Part shown: positions 24,466 to 35,763 of the stretch, piece by piece
How the letters are laid out: the number at the start of each line of letters is the position of its first letter
Position numbering within the stretch: position 1 is the stretch's first letter
NCBI RefSeq assembly: GCF_000772955.1
Contig: NZ_JPVO01000055.1
Location: forward strand, 558,001 to 622,000
Length of the DNA stretch: 64,000 bases
From: Ureibacillus sinduriensis BLB-1 = JCM 15800
Lineage (GTDB): Bacteria > Bacillota > Bacilli > Bacillales_A > Planococcaceae
Direction of reading: 5' to 3'
Notes under the pieces: generated by a model
The model's database searches: none
What the model saw: only the letters and a program-made list of their open reading frames with translations
Told to the model about the DNA's origin: nothing
Made by a program: the position numbers and the translations under genes

Positions 24466-27400
24466 ATGAATTCTTTTGAAGGAAAAATAGAAGATTTACT
24501 GCAACAATCTTCGATACAATACATAATCTACCAAAACAATGAAGATCAAGAACGTCTGGATAAGCTACATTTATTCGCTAGAAAATTATTGCAAAAAGAA
24601 TATGTGATCGGATTTGCAGGTCATTTCTCGGCAGGGAAGTCGAGCATGATTAATGCACTCTCCGGTGAAGATATCCTGGCTGCAAGTCCAATTCCCACAA
24701 GTGCCAATATCGTTAAAGTGCATAAGTCGGAAGAGGATTATGCAATCGTTTATATGCACCATGAAAAACCTGTTAAATTTGAAGCAGGATATGATTTTAA
24801 AACGGTGAAGGAATTAAGCAAAAATGGGGAGCTTGTATCCCAGATTGAAATTGGGCATAGCACATCTTCGCTTCCATTGGGTGTAACGGTAATGGATACA
24901 CCTGGAGTCGACTCTACAGACGATGCGCATGCCATGTCAACTGAATCCGCGCTACATATAGCGGACATGGTTTTTTATACAATGGATTACAACCATGTAC
25001 AATCTGAATTAAACTTCCAATTCACCAAGCAATTAATGAAATATAATCAGAATGTCTATTTGATTGTAAACCAGATTGATAAGCACAAGGATAATGAACT
25101 TTCTTTTGAGGAATTTAAACTATCTGTAAAGCAATCCTTTGCCGCATGGGGAGTTGAGCCGAAAGGAATCTTTTTCACTTCCTTAAGGGAATTTGACCAC
25201 CCTCATAACGACTTTGATACAGTAAAGAAAATCGTCATGGATTCGATGAACGATTGGCAGGAACAGCTGGTATCAACAGCTGAAAATACACTACGCAAAC
25301 TGCACAATGAACATCTTGATTATTTAGAAGAAGAAAAACAAACTTTACTAGCAGATTATGAAAATGTATTAAGTACGGATGAATGGGAAAATCGCCACGA
25401 TTTAATAGAGCAATATGAGAAACTAAAGCTTCAAACTGAGCTGTTCTCCAGTGAAACGTGGAATGATACATTTAAGGATCGACGGAAAGAGCTATTAGAT
25501 AATGCTGCCATTATTCCGGCGGATTTCCGGGAAAAATTGCGTGCCTACCTTGAAAGTACGCAAGAAGGCTTTAAAGTTGGCGGACTATTCTCAGCTAAAA
25601 AGAAAACAGAGGAAGAGAAAAAGCGCCGTATTGAAGAAGTATATGAGCAATATAAAGTCATTTTGCAATCTCAAATTATCGGGCATCTAAAAAGTCTGAT
25701 GAAGCAATCCTTGAAAGAAGTAGGGGTTTTGACGGATGAAAGAGCTGCACAGATTGATGCACTCCAGTTTGATGTACCTTTTTCGACAATCGAAGGTCAA
25801 ATTAAACAAGGTTCAATAGCTACTGGAGATGCTTTGTTAAATTTTGCAAATCGTGTGGCGGAAAGTACGAAGCGGTATTTCATCGAAGCAACGGATGAAT
25901 GGAAAGACCAACAACAGGAAGTTCTGAAAGAAGCTTCACAAAATTTATCTTCTCCCGTCCAGGCAAAGATAAAAGTGCTGAAAGAAAAAGTGGATGCAAT
26001 CCAATCCATCGAGCAATTAAATCAATTTAAAGCAATGGCTGAAAAAGAAATTGTTGCAGCGACAAAGGATACTCGTTCAGGAGCAAAACGGCAGTTCCAA
26101 AAATGGCATGATGATTACGAGCAAGCTCTTAAAGAAATTCGTCCTTTTGATTCTTCGATGTTAGTAAAAAAGGAGAACGAAGTTGAAGTGGCTTCCACAG
26201 AACTGCGGCAATCGGCAACTGACTCGCAAAAAGGCGAGGAAGTTATTGAGGCGGCTATCCGTACCGCAAATGCAGTTAAGAAAGTGGATGGATTCGAGGA
26301 AGTAGCCCAATTCTTGGAGAAAAAAGTAGAACGTCTGCAGCAAAAAGATTTTACAATTGCACTATTTGGAGCATTTAGTGCTGGAAAATCAAGTTTTTCC
26401 AATGCTTTGATGGGCTCCAAGGTGCTGCCAGTATCGCCTAACCCGACTACTGCTGCCATTAATAAAATCCGGCCTGTGACGAAAGATCATCTACATGAAA
26501 CTGCAGATGTGCATTTAAAGACAGCGGATCAGTTATTGGAAGATATTAAGGATTCCTATGCGGAGATCGGAATTACAATTCAATCTTTACAAGAAGCATT
26601 TGAGCGTACGGAAGAGGGGCTGTCTGTACAGCTGAAAGACGAGCGATTAAATGTCCATAAATCCTTTATTCGTGCTTTCAGCCAAGGATTTAAAACCTAT
26701 GAACCGAGCCTTGGGCAAACTCTACGTGTGGAGCGTGCCGAGTTCGAGCGCTTTGTGGCGGAAGAGAACCGTTCATGTTTTGTAGACAACATTGACTTTT
26801 ACTATGATAGCCCGATTACAAGAATGGGTGTGACACTTGTAGATACACCGGGGGCCGACTCGATCAATGCCCGCCATACCGGGGTTGCTTTCGATTATAT
26901 CCGGAATGCCGATGCAATTCTTTTTATCACTTATTATAATCATGCTTTTGCCAAGGCAGATCGGGAATTCTTGATTCAATTAGGGCGTGTGAAGGATGCT
27001 TTCGAACTGGATAAAATGTTCTTCATTGTAAACGCCATTGACTTAGCTTCAACACCGGATGAAGAAGAAGATGTTAAAAACTATGTGAAATCCGAATTGC
27101 AACGTTTCGGAATCCGTTTCCCGAAATTATTCGGTGTTTCAAGTTTGCTTGCGCTTCGTGAAAAAGTTGAAGGTGGTTCTCTCAATTCGGGTATGGCTCC
27201 ATTTGAGCAATCCTTCCATCATTTCTTAAATGAAGAATTAGCCGCAATTGCAATACAGGCTTTGCATGAAGAAGTCGAGAAAACACAATCACGGTTGGCA
27301 GACTTAATTTCTCAAACAGAAGAGAATTTAAAACGAAAAGATGAACGGCTAAAAGAGCTCACTGAATTGGAACAGTATGTCAAGAAAACGTATGGCGATC

Positions 27401-28089
27401 CAACGGTCAACATGCTAAAGAGTGATATGAAGCAGGAATTGGATGAACTGCTTTACTATGTAATGCAGCGCGTCTACTATCGTTATCCTGATTTCTTTAG
27501 GGAAAGCTATAACCCGTCCACTTTCTCCTCCAAGCCAATTCAATCAGCTCTAGAACAGGCATTGAAGGAAACGGTTAGTGCGCTTCGATTTGACTTTGCG
27601 CAAGAGTTACGTGTGACAAATTTCCGTTTAGCACAGTTTATTCAAAAGAAAATCATCGAACGTTTTAAAGAGGAAGTACGTTCACTCAAAGAATTAAACC
27701 CAAGTTTCTCTTTCATTACAATTGAGCCAGAAGAACCGAATTTGTTGGACTTTAAAGGACCATTTGAGGATGAAAAGAAATATGCTTCCGTGAAATCATA
27801 TTTTAAAAACACCAAATCATTCTTTGAGAAAAATGAAAAAGAGAATCTCAAAATGGCCTTGGAAGAATTAACTAGACCGGATGCACAACATTATGTCGAT
27901 TTAGAAAAAGAAAAGATTACCGATTGGGCAAATAATCTTATTGAACAAGAATCGTTAAATTTAAATAACTATTTACTTAAACAGGCATTAAAGCAGATTG
28001 AAACCGAAAAAATGCTTCTTGAAGAGGTAAATCGTCTGGATATGTGGAAATCGATCTATCAAGATTTACAAAAATCGGAGGTAAGGTAA
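24466..28089 (+). CDS. dynA: Bacterial dynamin-like protein with two GTPase modules
   Basis: A 1207-aa double dynamin like B. subtilis DynA (YpbR), which tethers and fuses membranes and helps against membrane stress. The first G domain has the P-loop GHFSAGKS at residues 52-59 and DTPGVDS; the second has GAFSAGKS at 635-642 and DTPGADS. Each is followed by a long helical stalk, consistent with an internal duplication. The length equals the family norm (about 1190 aa). The rhodanese gene follows directly (stop at 28089, start at 28090). Confidence 0.94.
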   Translation: MNSFEGKIEDLLQQSSIQYIIYQNNEDQERLDKLHLFARKLLQKEYVIGFAGHFSAGKSSMINALSGEDILAASPIPTSANIVKVHKSEEDYAIVYMHHEKPVKFEAGYDFKTVKELSKNGELVSQIEIGHSTSSLPLGVTVMDTPGVDSTDDAHAMSTESALHIADMVFYTMDYNHVQSELNFQFTKQLMKYNQNVYLIVNQIDKHKDNELSFEEFKLSVKQSFAAWGVEPKGIFFTSLREFDHPHNDFDTVKKIVMDSMNDWQEQLVSTAENTLRKLHNEHLDYLEEEKQTLLADYENVLSTDEWENRHDLIEQYEKLKLQTELFSSETWNDTFKDRRKELLDNAAIIPADFREKLRAYLESTQEGFKVGGLFSAKKKTEEEKKRRIEEVYEQYKVILQSQIIGHLKSLMKQSLKEVGVLTDERAAQIDALQFDVPFSTIEGQIKQGSIATGDALLNFANRVAESTKRYFIEATDEWKDQQQEVLKEASQNLSSPVQAKIKVLKEKVDAIQSIEQLNQFKAMAEKEIVAATKDTRSGAKRQFQKWHDDYEQALKEIRPFDSSMLVKKENEVEVASTELRQSATDSQKGEEVIEAAIRTANAVKKVDGFEEVAQFLEKKVERLQQKDFTIALFGAFSAGKSSFSNALMGSKVLPVSPNPTTAAINKIRPVTKDHLHETADVHLKTADQLLEDIKDSYAEIGITIQSLQEAFERTEEGLSVQLKDERLNVHKSFIRAFSQGFKTYEPSLGQTLRVERAEFERFVAEENRSCFVDNIDFYYDSPITRMGVTLVDTPGADSINARHTGVAFDYIRNADAILFITYYNHAFAKADREFLIQLGRVKDAFELDKMFFIVNAIDLASTPDEEEDVKNYVKSELQRFGIRFPKLFGVSSLLALREKVEGGSLNSGMAPFEQSFHHFLNEELAAIAIQALHEEVEKTQSRLADLISQTEENLKRKDERLKELTELEQYVKKTYGDPTVNMLKSDMKQELDELLYYVMQRVYYRYPDFFRESYNPSTFSSKPIQSALEQALKETVSALRFDFAQELRVTNFRLAQFIQKKIIERFKEEVRSLKELNPSFSFITIEPEEPNLLDFKGPFEDEKKYASVKSYFKNTKSFFEKNEKENLKMALEELTRPDAQHYVDLEKEKITDWANNLIEQESLNLNNYLLKQALKQIETEKMLLEEVNRLDMWKSIYQDLQKSEVR

Positions 28090-28896
28090 ATGGGAAAAGT
28101 TTTCGTTTCTGCTCATGAAGTAAGGCCTGGCCGATATATTGATACACGCTTTCATTTACAGGATCGTTTATGGGGACAACAGGCATTTGAAGATGGGCAT
28201 ATTGAAGGCGCCCTTTATTGGGACTTGGAGCGGGATTTGTCTGATATGGCAAAGAATGAAGGCCGCCATGCAATGCCTTCAAAAAATCAGCTGCAACAAT
28301 TATTCGAACGATCAGGCTTGAAGCAGGGTGATTTGATTTATATTTATGATCAAGGTGCTTCACCATTTGCTGCCCGTGCGTGGTGGATGCTAAAATATGC
28401 GAATTTCCCAAATGTCTATATTGTGAATGGCGGTTTTGAGGCATTAAGAGAAGCTGGCCATACCGTAACATCTGAGGAGGCGTATTTTGGACCGACAAAA
28501 CTGGCGATACAATGGAATGAAGCTATCTACTCAAATCGGGCAGATGTGAAAAGAGTTGTTGATGGGGTCCGCAAGGCCGTATTATTGGATGCCCGTTCAG
28601 AAGAAAGGTACCGCGGGGAGTCCGAGCCTTTGGATAAAGTGGCTGGACATATACCAACGGCGAAAAACTTTGATTGGGAACAGTTAAAACAGAGGTCGGA
28701 GCTTTATGTGAATGACCAACTGATCGAAAAATTTGGCCGTGACGAAGAAATTGTCGTATATTGCGGTTCGGGTGTTACAGCTTCCCCTCTATACGCCATC
28801 CTGGCCCATTCAGGATATGAAAATTTGAAGCTTTATGTTGGAAGCTATAGCGACTGGATTACACAATATGAAGTAGAGACCGGGGAAAATAAATAA
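28090..28896 (+). CDS. Sulfurtransferase with two rhodanese domains
   Basis: A 268-aa tandem rhodanese protein. The N-terminal domain (about 8-125) is inactive-type: YIYDQGASPFAARAWW has no active-site cysteine. The C-terminal domain holds VVYCGSGVTAS, whose loop (CGSGVTA) is typical of 3-mercaptopyruvate or thiosulfate sulfurtransferases. The start at 28090 follows GGAGGTAAGGTAA, sharing the dynA 3' end, so it is co-transcribed with dynA. Confidence 0.88.
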   Translation: MGKVFVSAHEVRPGRYIDTRFHLQDRLWGQQAFEDGHIEGALYWDLERDLSDMAKNEGRHAMPSKNQLQQLFERSGLKQGDLIYIYDQGASPFAARAWWMLKYANFPNVYIVNGGFEALREAGHTVTSEEAYFGPTKLAIQWNEAIYSNRADVKRVVDGVRKAVLLDARSEERYRGESEPLDKVAGHIPTAKNFDWEQLKQRSELYVNDQLIEKFGRDEEIVVYCGSGVTASPLYAILAHSGYENLKLYVGSYSDWITQYEVETGENK

Positions 28897-28905
28897 CTTA
28901 TTCTT

Positions 28906-28941
28906 GAAACGTATAATGTAAAATTTATACGTTTCTTTTTT
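28906..28941 (+). terminator. Terminator after the dynA-rhodanese operon
   Basis: GAAACGTATAA pairs with TTATACGTTTC, followed by TTTTTT. Confidence 0.9.
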
Positions 28942-29071
28942 ATGTTCGGAAGGCATTTTACAATTTTTAATAGCTGAATGTGCAGATAGTCCGAAAATAA
29001 TGAATCAATCTGTAACTTTTACAGAAGCAAATCGACTAATATTTCGAATAGAAAATACAAGGAGAGAGAAA

Positions 29072-29971
29072 ATGAAAAAATATGCATCCATACTCATGGC
29101 TTCAGCCCTGATGAGCAGTGTATTTCTTCAGCCGGCTGTATTTGCTGAGCGTAGCGAAGATTCGGTAGTAGAAGAAAAACAACAAGATCATTTTATTAAA
29201 GTGACAGGAGAAATTGTTTCGATCCAACAAGAATCAAAAGGGAATTACTATGCAACAGTTAAAACAGATAAGGAGGAGTTCGGCTTTTATTTCGATAACC
29301 AGACTTTGGTTCTGGATAATGCCGGAAATAAGGTAGAACTTGCTAAAGGGCTTGAATTTATGGCTTTTGTAGATGCCCGAAAGCCAATGATTATGATTTA
29401 TCCTCCAAGGTACTCGCCTGATGTCATCATTGTACAATCAAAAAATCCGGGCACTGTGGAGCTGCAGAGATTCAACAAGCAACTTTTGAATGAAAAAGGC
29501 GACTTAGTTATTCATGTAACAGACGAAACGAAAATCCATAATTTATCAGGAAAAAAAGTATCCAAGGATGCGATGGTAGATAAAGATGTTCTAATATTTT
29601 ATGAAATTGTGTTGGAGAGTTACCCAGCGCAAACAGGGCCAAATAAGGTAGTAGTTTTGGAGAAGGAGAAATCCACAATAGATAAGGCAATTGATATCGC
29701 GAACAAGGATTCTTACGAAGTCGATGGCGTCACAATGGTACCGCTCAGAAGAGTGGCAGAACAGTTGGGTTACAAAGTTGAATCAAATGGAAAGGTAACC
29801 GTCATTTCTAAAGGCAATATGTCTTTCACCATTACGTTGGGTGTAAAGCATTACGGCTACAATAAAGCACTCCGTTATTTCGAAGTAGAACCGGCATTAC
29901 TGGAAACAGGCAAAACTTATGTCCCGTATGAATTGTTGGAGCAGCTAATTGAATTAACCGAGATAAACTAA
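29072..29971 (+). CDS. Secreted protein with a copper amine oxidase-like stalk domain
   Basis: A 299-aa exported protein. The signal peptide MKKYASILMASALMSSVFLQ... ends near AVFA-ERS. The middle part is beta-rich (EIVSIQQESKGNYYATVKTD). The C-terminal 70 residues (VDGVTMVPLRRVAEQLGYKV... and GKTYVPYELLEQL) are a Cu_amine_oxidN1-type stalk domain, common in surface proteins of Firmicutes. No enzymatic motif is visible. AAGGAGAG supports the start at 29072 rather than the frame opening at 29000. Confidence 0.8.
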   Translation: MKKYASILMASALMSSVFLQPAVFAERSEDSVVEEKQQDHFIKVTGEIVSIQQESKGNYYATVKTDKEEFGFYFDNQTLVLDNAGNKVELAKGLEFMAFVDARKPMIMIYPPRYSPDVIIVQSKNPGTVELQRFNKQLLNEKGDLVIHVTDETKIHNLSGKKVSKDAMVDKDVLIFYEIVLESYPAQTGPNKVVVLEKEKSTIDKAIDIANKDSYEVDGVTMVPLRRVAEQLGYKVESNGKVTVISKGNMSFTITLGVKHYGYNKALRYFEVEPALLETGKTYVPYELLEQLIELTEIN

Positions 29972-29985
29972 ATCATTCCTAAATG

Positions 29986-30024
29986 CTACATACTTTTAAA
30001 CGGGTATGTAGTTTTTTTTTTTTT
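29986..30024 (+). terminator. Terminator after the stalk-domain protein
   Basis: CTACATAC pairs with GTATGTAG, followed by a run of 13 T. The next 290 bp are AT-rich; an 85-codon frame at 30061 has no ribosome binding site and is not called. Confidence 0.9.
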
Positions 30025-30314
30025 GAAAAATTTGTGAAAAAATAATGCTTTTGTGAATAAATGAGCAAGAGACTTTGTGAAATGTTTCATATTACGCTCT
30101 GTAAAACAATACGTGTTTTTCTTCACAAATCGAAACTATTAATCAATAAGCAATTGAATAATAAAAACGTTTTCATATATTTTGTTGATATAATAAAATT
30201 TTCAAATTTCATCTCGCAATTAGCTTGTTATTATATAACTCAAATACAAAATACACCTCGTTTTTGCGCGTTATTAGCTACTTTAAGCGCGTTTTCTATA
30301 TTGACTTTAATGCA

Positions 30315-30342
30315 TTGAAGCGCTATGATACGAAAATATAAT
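30315..30342 (+). promoter_or_regulatory. Promoter of the malic enzyme gene
   Basis: TTGAAG (30315-30320), 16 bp, TATAAT (30337-30342). A cre-like sequence (ATTGAAGCGCTATGA, 30314-30328, 13 of 15 consensus positions) overlaps it, which would fit catabolite control but is weak evidence. Confidence 0.5.
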
Positions 30343-30375
30343 AGTTTTAAAAATAAAACAAACGGGGTGTGTAAA

Positions 30376-31587
30376 ATGGATTTAATGAAAAAATCGATTG
30401 AAATGCATGAACAGTATAAGGGGAAACTGGAAATTAACTCGAAAGTCCCGGTAGTAGACTCATATGATTTGAGTTTGGCTTATTCGCCAGGAGTTGCCGC
30501 ACCTTGTCTTGAGATTGAGAAAAATCGTTCACTCGTATACGACTATACCATTAAGGGCAATTTAGTTGCGGTTGTAACAGATGGGACGGCAGTACTGGGC
30601 TTAGGTGATATCGGGCCGGAAGCCGCACTCCCTGTAATGGAGGGAAAGGCTTTATTATTAAAACGATTTAGTGATGTAGATGCGGTTCCGATTTGTCTGG
30701 ACACAAAAGATGTGGATGAAATCGTACGAACAGTTAAGCTCATCGCTCCAACATTCGGAGCCATCAATTTAGAAGATATTTCTGCACCACGTTGCTTCGA
30801 GATTGAAGAGCGATTACGAAAAGAGTGCAATATTCCTGTGTTTCATGACGATCAACACGGAACAGCTATTGTTGTAGGCGCGGGCTTGAAAAACGCTTTA
30901 AAAATCGTGAAAAAAAATAAGGAAGATTTAAAGATTGTCATAAATGGCGCTGGAGCAGCCGGGATTGCGATTCTTCGTATATTGCTCCATCAAGGCTATA
31001 AAAATATTGTCGTCTGTGATTCGACTGGCATCATCTATAGTGGCAGACCAAATGGAATGAATCCAATCAAAGAGAGTATTGCACATTTGACAAACCCAAG
31101 CAACTTATCAGGGAGCCTGGATGCAGCGCTAGTAGGGGCGGACGTGTTCATAGGGGTGTCTGTTGCAAACTTACTTACACAAAACCATATTCAATCGATG
31201 AATGACAATCCAATTGTGTTTGCACTTGCCAATCCGAATCCCGAAATCACTTATGAGAATGCAAAAAGCTGGGGGGTGCGGATTATTGGGACGGGCCGAT
31301 CCGACTATCCGAACCAGGTGAATAATGTATTGGCTTTCCCAGGTATCTTTAAGGGCGCATTAGAAGTAAGGGCTACAGATATTAATGAAGAAATGAAACT
31401 GGCAGCAGTGGAAGCAATTGCATCTCTCGTGGCTGACGAAGAACTTTCGGAAGAATACATTATTCCAAAAGCGATGGATGAAAGGGTGGCATTGGCAGTA
31501 GCAAAAGCGGTAGGGGAGGCAGCCATTCAATCTGGTGTATCTGAATTATTCCCCGAGGTGCTTGAAGATGGCGTTGTCATCTCGTAA
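30376..31587 (+). CDS. Malic enzyme, short YtsJ-like type
   Basis: A 403-aa enzyme for oxidative decarboxylation of malate to pyruvate. SLAYSPGVAAPC, TDGTAVLGLGDIGPEAALPVMEGKA, INLEDISAPRCFEIE, VFHDDQHGTAIVV and the dinucleotide fold INGAGAAGIAI are all diagnostic. The length fits the short bacterial form without a phosphotransacetylase domain; NAD versus NADP use is not decided. GGGGTG before 30376 and homology to the YtsJ N-terminus set the start. Confidence 0.92.
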   Translation: MDLMKKSIEMHEQYKGKLEINSKVPVVDSYDLSLAYSPGVAAPCLEIEKNRSLVYDYTIKGNLVAVVTDGTAVLGLGDIGPEAALPVMEGKALLLKRFSDVDAVPICLDTKDVDEIVRTVKLIAPTFGAINLEDISAPRCFEIEERLRKECNIPVFHDDQHGTAIVVGAGLKNALKIVKKNKEDLKIVINGAGAAGIAILRILLHQGYKNIVVCDSTGIIYSGRPNGMNPIKESIAHLTNPSNLSGSLDAALVGADVFIGVSVANLLTQNHIQSMNDNPIVFALANPNPEITYENAKSWGVRIIGTGRSDYPNQVNNVLAFPGIFKGALEVRATDINEEMKLAAVEAIASLVADEELSEEYIIPKAMDERVALAVAKAVGEAAIQSGVSELFPEVLEDGVVIS

Positions 31588-31715
31588 TGTGAGAAGGTGA
31601 CTTGCAATGAAATTCGATCGTTAGGCTGTTGTGGATTTATTCGCCTAATTGGATAGTTTAGTAGCAAGCAATACAATGGGTATGTATTAGCTTTGGAGCG
31701 CAAAAAGGTAGAAAG

Positions 31716-31744
31716 GAGGTGTCTCTAGCAAGACGAGACACCTC
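31716..31744 (-). terminator. Hairpin between convergent malic enzyme and pepF genes
   Basis: GAGGTGTCTC pairs perfectly with GAGACACCTC. It sits 15 bp after the pepF stop. The T-runs on both sides are modest, so it may serve both strands. Confidence 0.6.
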
Positions 31745-31758
31745 AGTTAATTTATGAA

Positions 31759-33564
31759 TTATGCATTTTCAAGAGCAATTTCCTCTGAAAGTACTTCTAA
31801 TTGGTCGATAAGAGAGCCGATATAAGCTATAGTATCCTTTAATGGCTTTTCTGTTGTAATATCAACACCAGCCATTTTAGCTAATTCAACCGGTGTTTTC
31901 GTTCCACCGGCTTTTAATACTTTAAGCCAGTCTTCCACAGCCGACTCGCCTTCGTTAAGAATGCGTTGGGAAACTTGTGTAGCAATCGTTAAACCTGCCG
32001 AATACGTATATGGGTATAAGCCCATGTAATAGTGAGGTTGACGCATCCAAGTTAACTCGGCACCCTCATTGATTTCGACCGAGTCACCCCAGAAATCTTC
32101 CAGAACTTCACGTTTCAACTTGTTTAAAATCGAAGCATTAACACTGCCTCCGTCATCAATGATTTCATAAACTTTACGTTGATAAGCGGCTTCGAGCAAG
32201 TGGGTTACAAAATTGTGATAGTAAGTACGTGCAACAATCGTTGAAATAACCCAGCGTTTGAAACGAGCATCATTCGAATTTGCTAAAAGATGGTTGGCCA
32301 TCAGCATCTCATTCATGGTAGAAGGTGCTTCAATGAAATATAAAGATGGTCGGGAGTTAAAGATGTTTTGTTCTTTGTGAGTTAAATAGAAATGACCTGC
32401 ATGGCCTAATTCATGGGCAAGAACAAATACTTCATTCATGCGGCTTGTCCAGGATATCAAAATATATGGGTGTTTTCCATAGGGACTCGAACAGAAAGCA
32501 CCTGTTGATTTTCCTTCATTCTGTGCAAAATCAATCCAGCGTTCATCATAAGAACGGTCTATCATGTTTTGGTAATCTTCTCCCAAGATCGATAAACCAT
32601 CGTTCATGTATTGACGGGATTGCTCAATGGAAATTTTCGGTTCGTATGTTGGGTCCAAGGAGATTTTTAAGTCAGCAAATGTCATTTTCTCCAAGCTATG
32701 TTCTTTTTGCAGCAGTTTTGCATAACGGCGCATATGAGGGGCCAATTCTGTTGTAATTAAATCTATTTGACGATTATAAAGGTCACGGTCTACTTCTTGA
32801 TCAAACAGCAGGGAATCGAAAATTGTATCGTATCCACGTAAGTCGGCATCTGTTTTTTCAATTTTCAGGTGCGTATCATATGTTTTGGCTGTTGTATGCT
32901 GATAATCACGCAGTTTACTTGAAAATGCTTCAAAAGCTTTGCGGCGGATTTCTGGGTCGCTTTCGAGTTCCCAATCCCCCTCGAAGGAATTGTAACTGAG
33001 CGGGTAACTTTGCCCGTTTGCTTCAAAATTATCAAATTTCATATCTACTAATTTTGTCGTGTTGTATAGCTCATAAGGTGCGTCAAACGTTGTTCCGAAT
33101 GCAGCCAGTGCTTTTTCTGCTTCCGGATGCAATTGATAAGGCTTTTTGCGAATGAGTTTGTCGATAAAACGCTCAAATTGTGGTGCCAGGCCTTTAGCCT
33201 CTGTTAAAACAGATTCTTCTAATAATAGTAGTTCACTAGTTATAAAAGAAAGCTGTGCACCAATTTTTGAATAGTGTTGGCCTACTTTTGCCGAACGCAT
33301 TTGTGCGACATCATTAGTTTGATCTTCACTTAGTGAAAGGCTTGCATACGTACCAATTGGAACGAGTGCTTCATATAAATTTTGATAGGCAGCAATCACA
33401 TTTACAGCATCTTGGGCGTTCGTTATTTTTCCTTTGAACTCGTTTTCAATCATATTTGCTTTTGCTAAAACAGTTTCAATAGCTTCTTCAAATAGCTGCT
33501 CTGTTTCAAAAAGGGGAGCTAAATCCCATGTTTCTTCTACTTTCACTTCGCTTCTTTTAAGCAT
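31759..33564 (-). CDS. pepF: Oligoendopeptidase F
   Basis: Cytoplasmic zinc metallopeptidase of family M3, 601 aa, that cuts oligopeptides. The active site HELGHAGH (HExxH) and the downstream glutamate region IEAPSTMNEMLM are clear, and the N-terminal helical domain is complete. The start at 33564 (MLKRSEVKVEETWDL) has GGGAGGG upstream; the longer frame to 33609 lacks support. Single-gene unit. Confidence 0.94.
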   Translation of the reverse strand: MLKRSEVKVEETWDLAPLFETEQLFEEAIETVLAKANMIENEFKGKITNAQDAVNVIAAYQNLYEALVPIGTYASLSLSEDQTNDVAQMRSAKVGQHYSKIGAQLSFITSELLLLEESVLTEAKGLAPQFERFIDKLIRKKPYQLHPEAEKALAAFGTTFDAPYELYNTTKLVDMKFDNFEANGQSYPLSYNSFEGDWELESDPEIRRKAFEAFSSKLRDYQHTTAKTYDTHLKIEKTDADLRGYDTIFDSLLFDQEVDRDLYNRQIDLITTELAPHMRRYAKLLQKEHSLEKMTFADLKISLDPTYEPKISIEQSRQYMNDGLSILGEDYQNMIDRSYDERWIDFAQNEGKSTGAFCSSPYGKHPYILISWTSRMNEVFVLAHELGHAGHFYLTHKEQNIFNSRPSLYFIEAPSTMNEMLMANHLLANSNDARFKRWVISTIVARTYYHNFVTHLLEAAYQRKVYEIIDDGGSVNASILNKLKREVLEDFWGDSVEINEGAELTWMRQPHYYMGLYPYTYSAGLTIATQVSQRILNEGESAVEDWLKVLKAGGTKTPVELAKMAGVDITTEKPLKDTIAYIGSLIDQLEVLSEEIALENA

Positions 33565-33713
33565 TTCATTCCCTCCCGTAATTCCGATATACGAAATAAA
33601 TTGTAACATATATAGGCTGAATTGGAAATCTATTGATAGAAAATTCTAAACTTTGTGGTTGGTATTCATAATTTGAGGAATATAGATTTATTTAGCTAGG
33701 AGAGAAGATAAAA

Positions 33714-33734
33714 GGAGAGCATAAGATGCCCTCC
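33714..33734 (-). terminator. Terminator of gdhA
   Basis: On the minus strand GGAGGGCAT pairs with ATGCTCTCC (one G-U), loop CTT, followed by TTTTATC. Confidence 0.6.
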
Positions 33735-33761
33735 AAAAAAATTATCTATTGAACTGCTAAA

Positions 33762-35195
<1,434 letters not shown>

Positions 35196-35296
35196 TCAGT
35201 TTTTTTGTTACGTTTTCATGTTAGCTTAAAAAAATGAAGAAAAATACTTTTTTAGAATAATTAATTTGGATGTTTTTATGTAGGAGGAGAAGAATC

Positions 35297-35758
35297 ATTT
35301 TACAATTATTAATCGATGCAGATGCGTGTCCGGTGATTGATTTGGCGCTATCTATATCATCTCGATATGAGATTAAAACCATCTTGTTTTGCGATACATC
35401 CCATCGGATAGAAAGAGAGAACGCAATAACAATTGTCGTTCCAAAGGGTGCAGATTCAGTAGATTTCAAGCTAGTCAACACGATAAAAAATCATGACATT
35501 GTCATTACTCAAGATTATGGATTGGCTGCGATGTGTTTAGCGAAAGGGGCATTTGTCGTAGATCAAAATGGAAGAGAAATGACATCGGACAATATTGACC
35601 AGTTGTTGGCATTTCGATATGAAAGTGCAAAAATTAGGCGATCGGGCGGCCGTACAAAAGGACCGAAAAAACGTACAGAAGAAAATAATATTTCCTTCGC
35701 AAATAAATTTCAACAAATTTGTGAACAAGCCATTTCGGCAAAATTAAAGGAGGGATGA
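35297..35758 (+). CDS. yqxD: YqxD/YaiI family (UPF0178) protein, possible non-AUG start
   Basis: A PIN-like-fold protein of unknown role. It shows the family-defining IDADACPV at the N-terminus, VITQDYGLAAMCL and the basic GGRTKGPKKRT. The best ribosome binding site (AGGAGG, 35282-35287) lies inside the frame downstream of the ATG at 35270. Spacing and homology point to initiation at the ATT codon 35297 (about 153 aa); otherwise translation starts at 35270 with an unusual CRRRR N-terminus. dsdA follows 5 bp later. Confidence 0.75.
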   Translation: MLQLLIDADACPVIDLALSISSRYEIKTILFCDTSHRIERENAITIVVPKGADSVDFKLVNTIKNHDIVITQDYGLAAMCLAKGAFVVDQNGREMTSDNIDQLLAFRYESAKIRRSGGRTKGPKKRTEENNISFANKFQQICEQAISAKLKEG

Positions 35759-35763
35759 AATAA

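Noticed and set aside
30061-30318. 85-codon plus-strand frame before the malic enzyme
   Set aside because: AT-rich, no ribosome site, no recognisable motif; overlaps the promoter region.
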